A DNA stretch of 64,000 nt from Lautropia sp. SCN 69-89. GTDB taxonomy: Bacteria; Pseudomonadota; Gammaproteobacteria; Burkholderiales; Burkholderiaceae_E. Under the pieces are notes generated by a model. That model was not told the origin of the DNA and did no database searches. It saw nothing but the letters and a program-made list of their open reading frames with translations. A program made the translations under genes and the position numbers. Location of the stretch: contig MEED01000012.1 in assembly GCA_001724855.1 (NCBI GenBank), positions 124,001-188,000 on the forward strand, written 5' to 3'. Below are positions 27,927-36,449 of this stretch, piece after piece (position 1 is the first letter of the stretch; the number at the start of each line of letters is the position of its first letter).

Positions 27927-28955
27927 TTACCGCACTTCCTTCGCCGACTCCGCCTCCCGTTTCTTTGCCCCGAAGGGGTACGCGCTGCCGGCCTCGCCCG
28001 GCCGCGCCGGTATCCGCAGTGACAGCAGCATCGTCAGCGCCAGCACCGTCACGGTGAAGCCCAGCGACCACGCGATCGGGATCTTGTAGACGTCGATCAG
28101 CAGCATCTTCGCGCCGATGAACGCCAGCACCACGGCCAGGCCGTACGACAGCAGGTGGAAGCGCTCGTGCATGCCGGCGAGCAGGAAGTACATCGCGCGC
28201 AGGCCCAGGATCGCGAACACGTTCGAGGTGAGCACGATGAACGGATCGGTGGTGATCGCGAAGATCGCGGGAATCGAGTCGACCGCGAACACCACGTCGA
28301 CGATGCCGATCAGCGCGATCACCACGAACAGCGGCGTGGCCATCCGCACGCCGTTTTCCATCGTGAAGAAGCGCTCGCCGTCGTAGCGCGGCGAGATCTT
28401 CATGTGCCGGTTGATCCAGCGCAGTGCGGGGTTCGCGTCGAGGTCGGGTTCCTGCCCGGCCGCCCACCACATCTTGATGCCGGTGAAGACCAGGAAGGCG
28501 CCGAACAGGTACATGATCCAGTGGAATCGCGCGATGAGCCATGCACCGACCAGGATCATCGCCGCGCGCAGCACCAGCGCGCCGACGATGCCGATCATCA
28601 ACGCGCGCTTCTGGAATTGCGCGGGCACCGCGAAGTAGGTGAACAGCATCAGGAAGACGAAGACGTTGTCGACCGCCAGCGCCTTCTCGACCAGATAGCC
28701 GGTGACGAACTCGAGTGCCTTGGCGCCGGCCAGTGCGCGCGCGGCTTCGTCGGCCGATGCGCCGCCCAGGTGCCACCAGAGCCAGCCGACGAAGACGAGC
28801 GAGACTGCGACCCAGACGAGCGACCAGACCGCGGCTTCGCGGATCGTGACCGCGTGCGCGCCCTGGCGGCTCATGGCGAGAAAGTCGACCGCGAGGGCGA
28901 CGAGGACGAAGGCCGCGAACAGCGACCACAGCAGCGGCGTACCGATGGAGATCAT
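27927..28955 (-). CDS. TerC/Alx-family integral membrane protein
   Basis: [101 protein letters not shown]. Confidence 0.94.
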   Translation of the reverse strand: [342 protein letters not shown]

Positions 28956-28961
28956 CGAGGA

Positions 28962-29160
28962 GACCTTGTTACTCCGACCTGGCAGGGGCCGGATGACGGG
29001 TTTGTCGAAGGTTCTCGCTGGTCTCGCCGTCCGCGGGCGCGTGCACGCCCGGGATCGCGGCACCGGGCAGGCGGTCGATTGCCGGGTCGACCGATGCCGT
29101 CTTGACGATGCCGCGGCGCTGGAATCAGGGATCCGCGCAGGCTACTCCCCTGGAGAGGAG
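28962..29160 (-). ncRNA. yybP-ykoY (Mn2+-sensing) riboswitch candidate in the TerC-gene leader
   Basis: Minus-strand leader contains ...CCAGGGGAGTAGCC... near its 5' end and ...GGCGAGACCAGCGAGAACCTT... near the 3' end. TerC/Alx is a classic target class. Confidence 0.72.
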
Positions 29161-29165
29161 CGCGG

Positions 29166-29171
29166 ATTATA
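29166..29171 (-). promoter_or_regulatory. -10 element (TATAAT) for the riboswitch/TerC transcript
   Basis: Minus strand reads gcgaTATAATccgc, ~7 nt before the predicted riboswitch 5' end. No strong -35. Confidence 0.55.
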
Positions 29172-29246
29172 TCGCCTGCGCCGGGGGCCCGCTCGCCGCA
29201 TGAGCGCGGCCACGCTGCGGCGCCGCCGGCGCCTACAATCGGCGGG

Positions 29247-29801
29247 ATGCTGCGGAACACCGAGCGGTCGTGGGGCGCGGCGGCCAGGTTGCTTCACTGG
29301 CTGGTCGCAGTGCTGGTCTTTGCGCAATTCGGGCTCGGCTGGGCGGCGGTGGTCTGGCCGCTCTCGCCGACCAAGCTCGATCTCTTCGTCTGGCACAAGT
29401 CCGTCGGCATGCTGGTTCTCGCGCTGATGGGCGTGCGCATCGCGTGGCGCCTGGCCAATCCCGCACCGGTATTCCCCGAGCAGATGACGCAGCTGGAACG
29501 CGGTGCGGCGTGGGTCGGCCACGTGCTTCTCTACCTGCTGCTGATCGTGCTTCCGGCGACGGGGTGGATCCTGAACTCGGCCGCCGGCATTCCGTTCCGG
29601 ATCTTCTGGCTCGTCGAGTTACCCGCAGTCGTGGCGCCGGACGAGGCGCTGGCCGACGTCTTGAAGCTCGTCCACCTGACGCTGGGGATGGCGCTCGGCA
29701 CGCTGCTGGTCGCGCACATCGGCGCAGCATTGCGTCATCACTTTGTCCTGCGCGACGACGTGCTCGTGCGCATGCTGACCGGCATGAGGAGATCGGGATG
29801 A
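29247..29801 (+). CDS. Cytochrome b561-family protein
   Basis: AARLLHWLVAVLVFAQFGLGW; HKSVGMLVLALMGVRIAWR; HIGAALRHHFVLRDDVLVRM. Confidence 0.92.
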   Translation: MLRNTERSWGAAARLLHWLVAVLVFAQFGLGWAAVVWPLSPTKLDLFVWHKSVGMLVLALMGVRIAWRLANPAPVFPEQMTQLERGAAWVGHVLLYLLLIVLPATGWILNSAAGIPFRIFWLVELPAVVAPDEALADVLKLVHLTLGMALGTLLVAHIGAALRHHFVLRDDVLVRMLTGMRRSG

Positions 29802-30358
29802 TCCGTTCGATCCTGCTCGGAGGCGCCTTGCTGTGCGCGACGCTCATGCCGGCCCGCGCTGCGGAGTGGAAGATGGACCAGGCGGCGAGCCGACTCGAGT
29901 TCGTCGCGAGTTACGAACGCACCGCGGCGCCGGGTGTGTTCCGGAAGTTCGACACCCGGCTGCGCTTCGACCCGGACCAGCCCGAGTCGGGAAGTCTCGA
30001 GGTGACGGTTGCGGTGGCGAGTGCCGACATGCGCAATGCCGACATCAACGAGGCGATCGCCGGTGTGCAATGGTTCGACTTCGCGCGGTATCCCCAGGCG
30101 ACGTTCCGCGCGACGGAGATCCGCCGCGCCGATCCCGATCGTTACCTCGCGCGCGGCACGTTGACGCTGAAGGGCGTGCAGCAGGCGATCGAAGTGCCGT
30201 TCAGCTGGTCGCAGGACGCCGGCGCCGCGAGGATGCGGGGCGAACTCGTCGTCGGGCGCGCCGCGTTCGGCATCGGCACAGGGGAATGGGCGACGGCGAA
30301 CGTGATCGGTCCGGACGTGACGATCCGCTTCGACGTGCGGTTCCGCAAGAATGACTGA
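29798..30358 (+). CDS. YceI-family periplasmic protein
   Basis: Signal peptide; WKMDQAASRLEFVASYERTAAPGVFRKFDTRLRFDPDQP; GTLTLKGVQQAIEVPFSW; FGIGTGEWA. Confidence 0.92.
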   Translation: MIRSILLGGALLCATLMPARAAEWKMDQAASRLEFVASYERTAAPGVFRKFDTRLRFDPDQPESGSLEVTVAVASADMRNADINEAIAGVQWFDFARYPQATFRATEIRRADPDRYLARGTLTLKGVQQAIEVPFSWSQDAGAARMRGELVVGRAAFGIGTGEWATANVIGPDVTIRFDVRFRKND

Positions 30359-31079
30359 ATGGCCTGTCCGCTTCGGGATCGTCGCCGCCCTCGTCGCGGC
30401 GCTGGCAGCGTGCGCCGGGAAACCGGCTGGCCCGCTGCCGGGCGAAGCGCCCGTTGCGGTTGGGCACGCGGATGTCGACGATCGCGCACGCCTTGCGCGG
30501 GGCGCGTCCGTGTTCAGTGTCGACACCGGGCGCTCGCTGGCCATCGTCGAGGTGCGGCGCGCGGGCGTGCTCGCGCGATTCGGGCACGACCATGTCGTCT
30601 CGACTCGCGACATCTCGGGCTTCGTGGCGCCCGACGAAGGGCGGGCAGACCTGAGCGTGCCGATCGGTGCGCTGGTGGTGGACGACCCGGCGCTGCGCGC
30701 GGAGGCGGGGTTCGAGACCACGCCGTCCGCGGAGGACGTTGCCGGCACGCGCCGGAACATGCTCGACAAGGTTCTGGAAGCAGACCGGTATCCCGTGGTG
30801 CTGGTCGCGGTGCGCGGCCTCGGCGTCGGGGGCGACGCACGACCGCTGCGGGCCGAGATCACCCTGCATGGAACGACAGCGCCCGTGGATGTCGACGCGG
30901 AGGTCGACCGGAGCGCCGACGAGATCGCGGTGCACGGATCGTTCCCGCTGGATCAATCCCGCTTCGGGATTGTCCCGTTCTCGATTCTCGGGGGCGCGCT
31001 CGCGGTGCAGGACCGCCTGGCGGTCAGGTTCCGGATTCACGCACGTCGGATGCGGGCCGGCGACACTCGCTCCCGATGA
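30351..31079 (+). CDS. YceI-like lipoprotein
   Basis: Lipobox-like LAACAG; FSVDTGRSLAIVEVRRAGVLARFGHDHVVSTRDISGFV; FPLDQSRFGIVPFSILGGALAVQDRLAVRFRI. Confidence 0.85.
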   Translation: MTEWPVRFGIVAALVAALAACAGKPAGPLPGEAPVAVGHADVDDRARLARGASVFSVDTGRSLAIVEVRRAGVLARFGHDHVVSTRDISGFVAPDEGRADLSVPIGALVVDDPALRAEAGFETTPSAEDVAGTRRNMLDKVLEADRYPVVLVAVRGLGVGGDARPLRAEITLHGTTAPVDVDAEVDRSADEIAVHGSFPLDQSRFGIVPFSILGGALAVQDRLAVRFRIHARRMRAGDTRSR

Positions 31080-31086
31080 CGGTCGC

Positions 31087-31181
31087 GTTGACCATTCTCG
31101 AGATGACCGGGTTCGTCCTCCGTTGGCGACAAGATCGCCGTCTACCGGGTCGACCTGAAGGTCACTTTCGTCCTGGATTGA
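31087..31181 (+). pseudogene. 3' remnant of a dodecin-like gene
   Basis: ILEMTGFV then (frame shift) VGDKIAVYRVDLKVTFVLD*, resembling the dodecin C-terminus. Confidence 0.5.
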
Positions 31182-31196
31182 TCCGGCCGCGCCGGG

Positions 31197-31304
31197 GCGA
31201 AGCTCGGGCCGAATGCGCGCGCCGGCACGCCGCGCGAAGCCGCCGCGTTCGGCGACGTCGTGATGATCCCGGTGCACGATCAGATTGGCGCGGCGCTCGA
31301 TTGA
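31197..31304 (+). pseudogene. Internal fragment of a Rossmann NAD(P)-binding (F420-reductase-like) gene
   Basis: AKLGPNARAGTPREAAAFGDVVMIPVHDQIGAALD*; the ARAGTPREAAAFGDVV core is typical of that domain. Confidence 0.4.
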
Positions 31305-31319
31305 GCGCCCGCGGGGCAG

Positions 31320-31412
31320 CTACCTGATCCGGGCCAGTTCCTTGTCGAACCGGTCCTTGTTGAAGACGAAACCCGACGACTCGCTGGCCGCCGCCTTCTT
31401 CGCCTGCTCCAT
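31320..31412 (-). CDS. Small ORF (30 aa) translationally coupled to the VOC gene, or a gene-tail remnant
   Basis: MEQAKKAAASESSGFVFNKDRFDKELARIR*; its ATG overlaps the VOC stop (TGATG). Confidence 0.35.
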   Translation of the reverse strand: MEQAKKAAASESSGFVFNKDRFDKELARIR

Positions 31413-31798
31413 CAGACCTTTACCTGCCACCTCTCCGGTTCCAGGCTCTGGAAGAGTTCGATCAGCAGGTCGTCGGGCCCGCTGACCATCACGTACCGGA
31501 ACTTCGGATCGTCGTGGATCGGGTTCCGGAACTCGAATCCGTTCGCCTTCATCTTCGCAACCAGCGCGTCGAGGTCGTCGGTCGCGATACCGAGATGGTG
31601 AACGGCGCCTCCCCGCGGCGCCTTCGGCGGCTGGTCGTAGATCACGATGAACGCGCTACCCAATGCAAGGCGCACCACCCGGACTCCCGCCGCTGCTTCG
31701 TCCCAGATCACGGTGGCGCCGAACATCGTGCGGAAGAACCCGACGGTGGCCGAGAGGTTCGAAGCGAAGAGGTGCGCGTGATCGAGGGAGACGTTCAT
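31412..31798 (-). CDS. VOC (glyoxalase/bleomycin-resistance) family protein
   Basis: MNVSLDHAHLFASNLSATVGFFRTMFGATVIWDE; HHLGIATDDLDALVAKMKANGFEFRN. Confidence 0.9.
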   Translation of the reverse strand: MNVSLDHAHLFASNLSATVGFFRTMFGATVIWDEAAAGVRVVRLALGSAFIVIYDQPPKAPRGGAVHHLGIATDDLDALVAKMKANGFEFRNPIHDDPKFRYVMVSGPDDLLIELFQSLEPERWQVKV

Positions 31799-31809
31799 GA
31801 CGATCCGAC

Positions 31810-33345
31810 CTATATCTTCCGGTCCCGGCCGGCCCAGTAGGGATCACGCAGCTCTCGCTTGAGCGTCTTGCCGGCCGCGCTGCGCGGGAAGTCCTCCATG
31901 ATCACGACCTCCGAGACGCGATGGTAGCGGGCCGCGACGCGCTCGTTGATCCAGTCGCGCAACTCGCCCGCGGTGGCCTGCGCGCCTTCCTCGAGGATCA
32001 CCGCCGCCACCGGTGTCTCGCCCCACCTGTCGTGCGGCACGCCGAACACCGCCACCTCGCGGATCGCGGGGTGGCGCGCGGCGATCTCCTCGACGTCCTT
32101 CGGGTACACCTTCATCCCGCCCGAATCGATCATGTCCTTCTTGCGGTCGACCAGGTGCAGATAGCCCTCGCCGTCCACGAAGCCCATGTCGCCGGAGTAG
32201 AGCCAGCCGTCGCGGATCGCCTGCGCGGTGAGATCGGGGCGCTTGTAGTAGCCCTGCATCAGGATCGGGCCACGGCCGACGATCTCGCCGACCTGTCCGG
32301 CGGGCAGGTCGCGCCCGTCGTCGCCGACGATCCGCATCTCGAAATACTGCGTCGGCCGCCCGACCGATCCGGACTTGCGCACCGCGTCGTCGCGGTCGAG
32401 GATGGTGACAAAGCCCTCGGTGAGGCCGTACAGCTCGTAGAACCGGTTCGGCAATTCCGCGTTCAGGCGGTCCTTGTGCTGCTGAAGCAGCGGCGCGCCG
32501 AGCGAGACGATGCATTCGAGCGACGCGAGCCGCTCGGGGCGGTACTGCTTCGAGCCGAGGATTGCGATGATCTGCGCCGGCACGAGCATGATGTGGGTGA
32601 TGCGCTCGCGCTCGATCGTCGCGATCGTCTCCTCGGCGTCGAACTGCTTCAGCAGGACATAGGCGCCGCCCAGGTAGAAGGTGGGCATCAGCGTCACGTA
32701 GGCGCCGTTGAAGACGATTGCCCCGGCGTGGAGCGTGCGCGATTCGGGCGTGAATCGGTAGGCGCAGGCCATCAGCAGGCAGTACATCGAGCGCACGTAG
32801 TGGCTGTGCATGATGCCCTTGGGCAGGCCGGTGGTGCCGCTCGTGTACATGATGTTGAAGAGATCGTCGGGGCCGCAGCGCTCGGCGACGAACTCGGCTG
32901 CCTGCGCCGCGGCGAGCGCGCCGTAGTCGCCGAATTTGTCTGCGGCACCGTCGACCAGCAGCACGCGGCCCGGGAGCCGCGGCGCGAGGTCGGCGCGGAT
33001 CGCCTCGAGCGTGCCCATCATCGAGCACTGGCTCACCAGGCACTTCGCGTCCGAGTCGCGCAGCAGGCTCGCCAGGCCGGCGGGCATCAGCAGCGGTGAC
33101 AGCGGCACGAGCGCCGCGCCTACCGCCGGCACGGCCCAGATCAGTTCGAGCGCCGCGATCGAGTTGCCGAGCAGCGTGGCGACCTTGTCGCCGCGGCCGA
33201 TGCCGAGCGAGCGCAGCAGGTTCGCTGCGCGCGCCACGCGCGCGCCGAACTGCGCGTAGGTCAGGCGCTCGTCGCCGCAGACGACGGCGGTGGCGTCTGC
33301 GCGGAAGTGCGCGTGGTGCCCGATCAGTGTGGCGAGTTGCAGCAT
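31810..33345 (-). CDS. AMP-dependent fatty-acyl-CoA ligase
   Basis: MYTSGTTGLPKGIMHSHY, ELYGLTEGFV, GWLYSGDMGFVDGEGYLHLVDRKKDMIDSGGMKVYPKDVEE. Confidence 0.93.
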   Translation of the reverse strand: MLQLATLIGHHAHFRADATAVVCGDERLTYAQFGARVARAANLLRSLGIGRGDKVATLLGNSIAALELIWAVPAVGAALVPLSPLLMPAGLASLLRDSDAKCLVSQCSMMGTLEAIRADLAPRLPGRVLLVDGAADKFGDYGALAAAQAAEFVAERCGPDDLFNIMYTSGTTGLPKGIMHSHYVRSMYCLLMACAYRFTPESRTLHAGAIVFNGAYVTLMPTFYLGGAYVLLKQFDAEETIATIERERITHIMLVPAQIIAILGSKQYRPERLASLECIVSLGAPLLQQHKDRLNAELPNRFYELYGLTEGFVTILDRDDAVRKSGSVGRPTQYFEMRIVGDDGRDLPAGQVGEIVGRGPILMQGYYKRPDLTAQAIRDGWLYSGDMGFVDGEGYLHLVDRKKDMIDSGGMKVYPKDVEEIAARHPAIREVAVFGVPHDRWGETPVAAVILEEGAQATAGELRDWINERVAARYHRVSEVVIMEDFPRSAAGKTLKRELRDPYWAGRDRKI

Positions 33346-33560
33346 GTCTTCCCCCTCGCCCGGAATCCTCGGCGGTCCGGCGCACCGAGGATTCTTCCGG
33401 CGTGGCCACGACCCCGATGCGCCGCAGCCCGTCGGTTGCGCGATGGGCGACGCAGTCCCTGCGCCGTTGGAACTGTACCGAGACGGTCTGCGCGGCCCGC
33501 CGTGCCGCGCGGGCCGCCGGAACCCCGATACGATACGCGCTCACCGGCCGATCGTCGCCC

Positions 33561-34754
33561 ATGCCCCACGCCGAATCCGACCTCTCTCGCCCGCTGCGCC
33601 TGCTGGGCCTCGCCGCCTTCGCCAGCGCCGCGTCGATGCGCTGGTGCGATGCGTTGCTGCCCGTGCTGTCGGACGAGTTCTCGGTCACCGCGGGCGCGAT
33701 CGCCTATGGCGTGATGCAGCTGGTCTACGGGCCGCTGGGCGACCGGCTCGGCAAGTACACGGTGGTGTCGTTCGCCGTGCTGGCGTGCACCGTGGGCGCG
33801 ATGGGTTCGGCACTGGCGCCCGGTCTGGGCTGGCTGACGCTGGCGCGCGTGGTGAACGGCGCCGCGGCGGCCGGCGTGATTCCGCTCGCGATGGCCTGGG
33901 TCGGCGACAACGTGCCGTACGAGCGTCGCCAGCCGGTGCTCGCGCGCCTGATGGGCTCGATGGTGCTCGGGGTCATCGCCGGGCAGTGGCTGTCGGGCCT
34001 CTTCGCGGACACGCTGGGTTGGCGCTACGGCTTCGTCGGCGTCGCGCTGCTGTTCGCCGCGACCGCCGTCGCGATGCGCGTGGCCGCGCGCGCCGGCGAC
34101 TCGACGCCCGCGGATCCGGCCGACGCGCCGCCCGACGCCGCCGCCGCGGGCGTCTCCAACCTCGAGCGGATGCGCCGCGTCGTTCGCGATCGGCGTGCCC
34201 GGTTGATCCTGGCGACCACGGCGGTCGAGGGCGGGTGCGCGTTCAGTGCGATGGCCTTTGCGCCGAGCCATTTGCACGCGCGCTTCGGGATCGCGGTCTC
34301 GTCGGCCGGCGCCATTCTGGCGCTCTACGGCGCCGGCGGATACCTGTACAGCCGCAGCGTGCACTGGCTGCTCGCACGGATGGGCCCGCTCGCGATGGCG
34401 CGCGCGGGCGGCCTGCTCGCCGGCCTGTCGTGGCTGCTGTTCGCGCTGGCGCCTGGATGGGTCTGGACGCTGCCGCTGTGCCTGGGCTCGGGGATGGGCT
34501 TTTACATGATCCACAACACGCTGCAGACGCAGGCCACGCAGATGTCGCCCGGGCAGCGCGGCACGGCGGTCTCGCTGTTCGCGTTTGCGCTGTTCTCCGG
34601 GCAATCGGCGGGGACGGGCATCGCGTCGCTCTTCGTCGACGCGCTGTCGACCGGCGCGGTGCTGGCCGCTTGCGGCATGGGGCTGGTGCTGCTTGGATTC
34701 GTCGTCGCGAAGATCGACGTCGTGGCGGATCCGGCGGCGCGGCCTGCGCCGTGA
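33561..34754 (+). CDS. MFS transporter
   Basis: YGVMQLVYGPLGDRLGKYTVVSFAVLACTVGAMGSALAPGLGWLTLARVVNGAAAAGVIPLAMAWVGDNVPYERRQ. Confidence 0.9.
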   Translation: MPHAESDLSRPLRLLGLAAFASAASMRWCDALLPVLSDEFSVTAGAIAYGVMQLVYGPLGDRLGKYTVVSFAVLACTVGAMGSALAPGLGWLTLARVVNGAAAAGVIPLAMAWVGDNVPYERRQPVLARLMGSMVLGVIAGQWLSGLFADTLGWRYGFVGVALLFAATAVAMRVAARAGDSTPADPADAPPDAAAAGVSNLERMRRVVRDRRARLILATTAVEGGCAFSAMAFAPSHLHARFGIAVSSAGAILALYGAGGYLYSRSVHWLLARMGPLAMARAGGLLAGLSWLLFALAPGWVWTLPLCLGSGMGFYMIHNTLQTQATQMSPGQRGTAVSLFAFALFSGQSAGTGIASLFVDALSTGAVLAACGMGLVLLGFVVAKIDVVADPAARPAP

Positions 34755-34799
34755 GATCACGGGCCGGCGTCCGGCTTGCGGGGCCGGTGGCAGATCGAG

Positions 34800-34934
34800 G
34801 GGCGCCTCGACACGCCGGTTACGAGTCTCCCCGAGAACACGGCGGACAACATGGGTGCCGCGATTGGCGCTCTGCCCGACGAGGCGATGCGCAAGCGCAT
34901 GATCACGCTGGTCGAGGGGCTCCCGGCGGCATGA
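34800..34934 (+). pseudogene. Short unassigned coding remnant after the MFS gene
   Basis: PVTSLPENTADNMGAAIGALPDEAMRKRMITLVEGLPAA* without start or body. Confidence 0.3.
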
Positions 34935-35394
34935 AGCGGATCCGGTGCCTGCTGCCGATCCCGGGCACCTTGGCGAGGTCGCGCGGCATCTCGCGCACTT
35001 CGCGCTCGGCGTCCCTGAAGAAGCCTTCGGCATGCGCCGGTGCGTCGAAGATCAGCATGCGCGCCGGACGCTCCGATGCGCCGCAAAAGCCGTGCAGCGT
35101 GCCGGCTGGCACGTACAGGAAGTCGCCTGCCCCGACCACCAGAGTGCGGTCATCCAACCCGAAACTCACCTCGCCGTCGACGACGTAATAGGCTTCGTCC
35201 CACGGATGATCGTGCGGCGGTGGCCCTGCGTCCTTCGGCACCTTCGTTTCCATCAACGACCAGGCCTGGCCGGTCTGGGCAGCGTGGCACAGGAAGCGCA
35301 CGCCGACGCCCAGCACGCTCATCTGCTCTCCGTCGTTGCTGCGCACGATTTCGGCCGTGCCGCTTTTCGTCATCGATGCAGTCGCTTCGCTCAT
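34903..35394 (-). CDS. Cupin-domain protein
   Basis: PPPHDHPWDEAYYVVDGEVSFGLDDRTLVVGAGDFLYVPAGTLHGF. Confidence 0.9.
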   Translation of the reverse strand: MSEATASMTKSGTAEIVRSNDGEQMSVLGVGVRFLCHAAQTGQAWSLMETKVPKDAGPPPHDHPWDEAYYVVDGEVSFGLDDRTLVVGAGDFLYVPAGTLHGFCGASERPARMLIFDAPAHAEGFFRDAEREVREMPRDLAKVPGIGSRHRIRFMPPGAPRPA

Positions 35395-35472
35395 GACCGT
35401 CTCCTCGTGAGGAAGGTCCTCGCCCGGTAACCGCGTTGCCGGGCGGACGCGTTGAAAGGGGTGCGTTGAAAG

Positions 35473-35485
35473 TCAGGATTCCTGA
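35473..35485. promoter_or_regulatory. Palindromic candidate operator between the divergent cupin and MarR genes
   Basis: TCAGGA-T-TCCTGA, perfect 6-bp arms in the 132-bp divergent intergenic region. Confidence 0.45.
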
Positions 35486-35526
35486 TCATAATAGACAGGG
35501 CGCCTGACCAGTGTCAAGATGCCGGA

Positions 35527-36054
35527 ATGGCGACCCGCAAGAGCATCACGGAAGAAGTCCAGACGCTGGGGGCCCTTCTCCGGGCGCCGTTCGAGGCCAT
35601 GCTGCAGTACAACTACACCGGCCTTGCGAACGAAGGCTTCGGCGACATCCGCCTTGCGCACGGTGCCGTGTTTCGCAATATCTCTCGCGAGGGCTCGCGC
35701 CTGACCGAACTTGCGGAGCGTGCGCGGATGACGAAACAGAGCATGGCCGAGCTGGTCGATTACCTGCGCAAGCGTGGCTATGTCGAGTTGTCCCCCGACC
35801 CGAACGACGGCAGGGCCAAGCTCGTGATGCTCACCGATCGGGGGGCGGGCGTCGTCGAAGCGCTGATCCGGATCAGTCGCCGCTACGAGCGGGGCTGTGC
35901 GCGCGCGATCGGGGAAGACAAGTGGCTGCAGTTCAGGCGCCTGCTCGCCGAGGTCGGCGGGGCGATGCGCGAGGTGGCCGAACGCGACCGGGCGGCCGGT
36001 TCGAAAAGGAGAACTCCCGATGGATCCCGAGGCAATGCTCGAACAGCTGCCTGA
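35527..36054 (+). CDS. MarR-family transcriptional regulator
   Basis: ISREGSRLTELAERARMTKQSMAELVDYLRKRGYVELSPDPNDGRAKLVMLTDRG. Confidence 0.9.
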   Translation: MATRKSITEEVQTLGALLRAPFEAMLQYNYTGLANEGFGDIRLAHGAVFRNISREGSRLTELAERARMTKQSMAELVDYLRKRGYVELSPDPNDGRAKLVMLTDRGAGVVEALIRISRRYERGCARAIGEDKWLQFRRLLAEVGGAMREVAERDRAAGSKRRTPDGSRGNARTAA

Positions 36055-36385
36055 TGCGGTCGTCGCGTCCGATCGCGAAGGCATCATCCGGGTCTGGAAC
36101 GCCGCCGCCGCGAAGCTGTTCGGATACGCGGCCGACGAGGCGATCGGCCAGTCGCTCGACCTCATCATTCCGGAGCGCTTGCGCGAGGCGCACTGGAAGG
36201 GCTACTACGCGGCGCTTGCGGCCGGTGCGACAAGGCACTCCGGCAAGCCGCTGGCCACGCGCGCGGTGCCCAAGAGCGGCGAGCGACTGTACGTGGCGAT
36301 GCAATTCGGCGTGTTGCACGATGCCGCGGGGCGGCCGTGGGGAGCGGTGGCGGTCGCGCGTGAAACGGAGCGGCCGGTTCGCTGA
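36020..36385 (+). CDS. Single PAS-domain protein
   Basis: MDPEAMLEQLPDAVVASDREGIIRVWNAAAAKLFGYAADEAIGQSLDLIIPERLREAHWKGY; overlaps the MarR 3' end, with an AAGGAG RBS. Confidence 0.87.
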   Translation: MDPEAMLEQLPDAVVASDREGIIRVWNAAAAKLFGYAADEAIGQSLDLIIPERLREAHWKGYYAALAAGATRHSGKPLATRAVPKSGERLYVAMQFGVLHDAAGRPWGAVAVARETERPVR

Positions 36386-36449
36386 CCTGCTCCCGCCATC
36401 CCGCGATGGGGGCGTGTGCGAGGACGGCGACTGAATCCCGCGGCGTCGA

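Noticed and set aside
29247-31079. Cytochrome b561 plus two YceI genes as a novel system
   Set aside because: b561-YceI neighbourhoods are common in proteobacteria; treated as ordinary.
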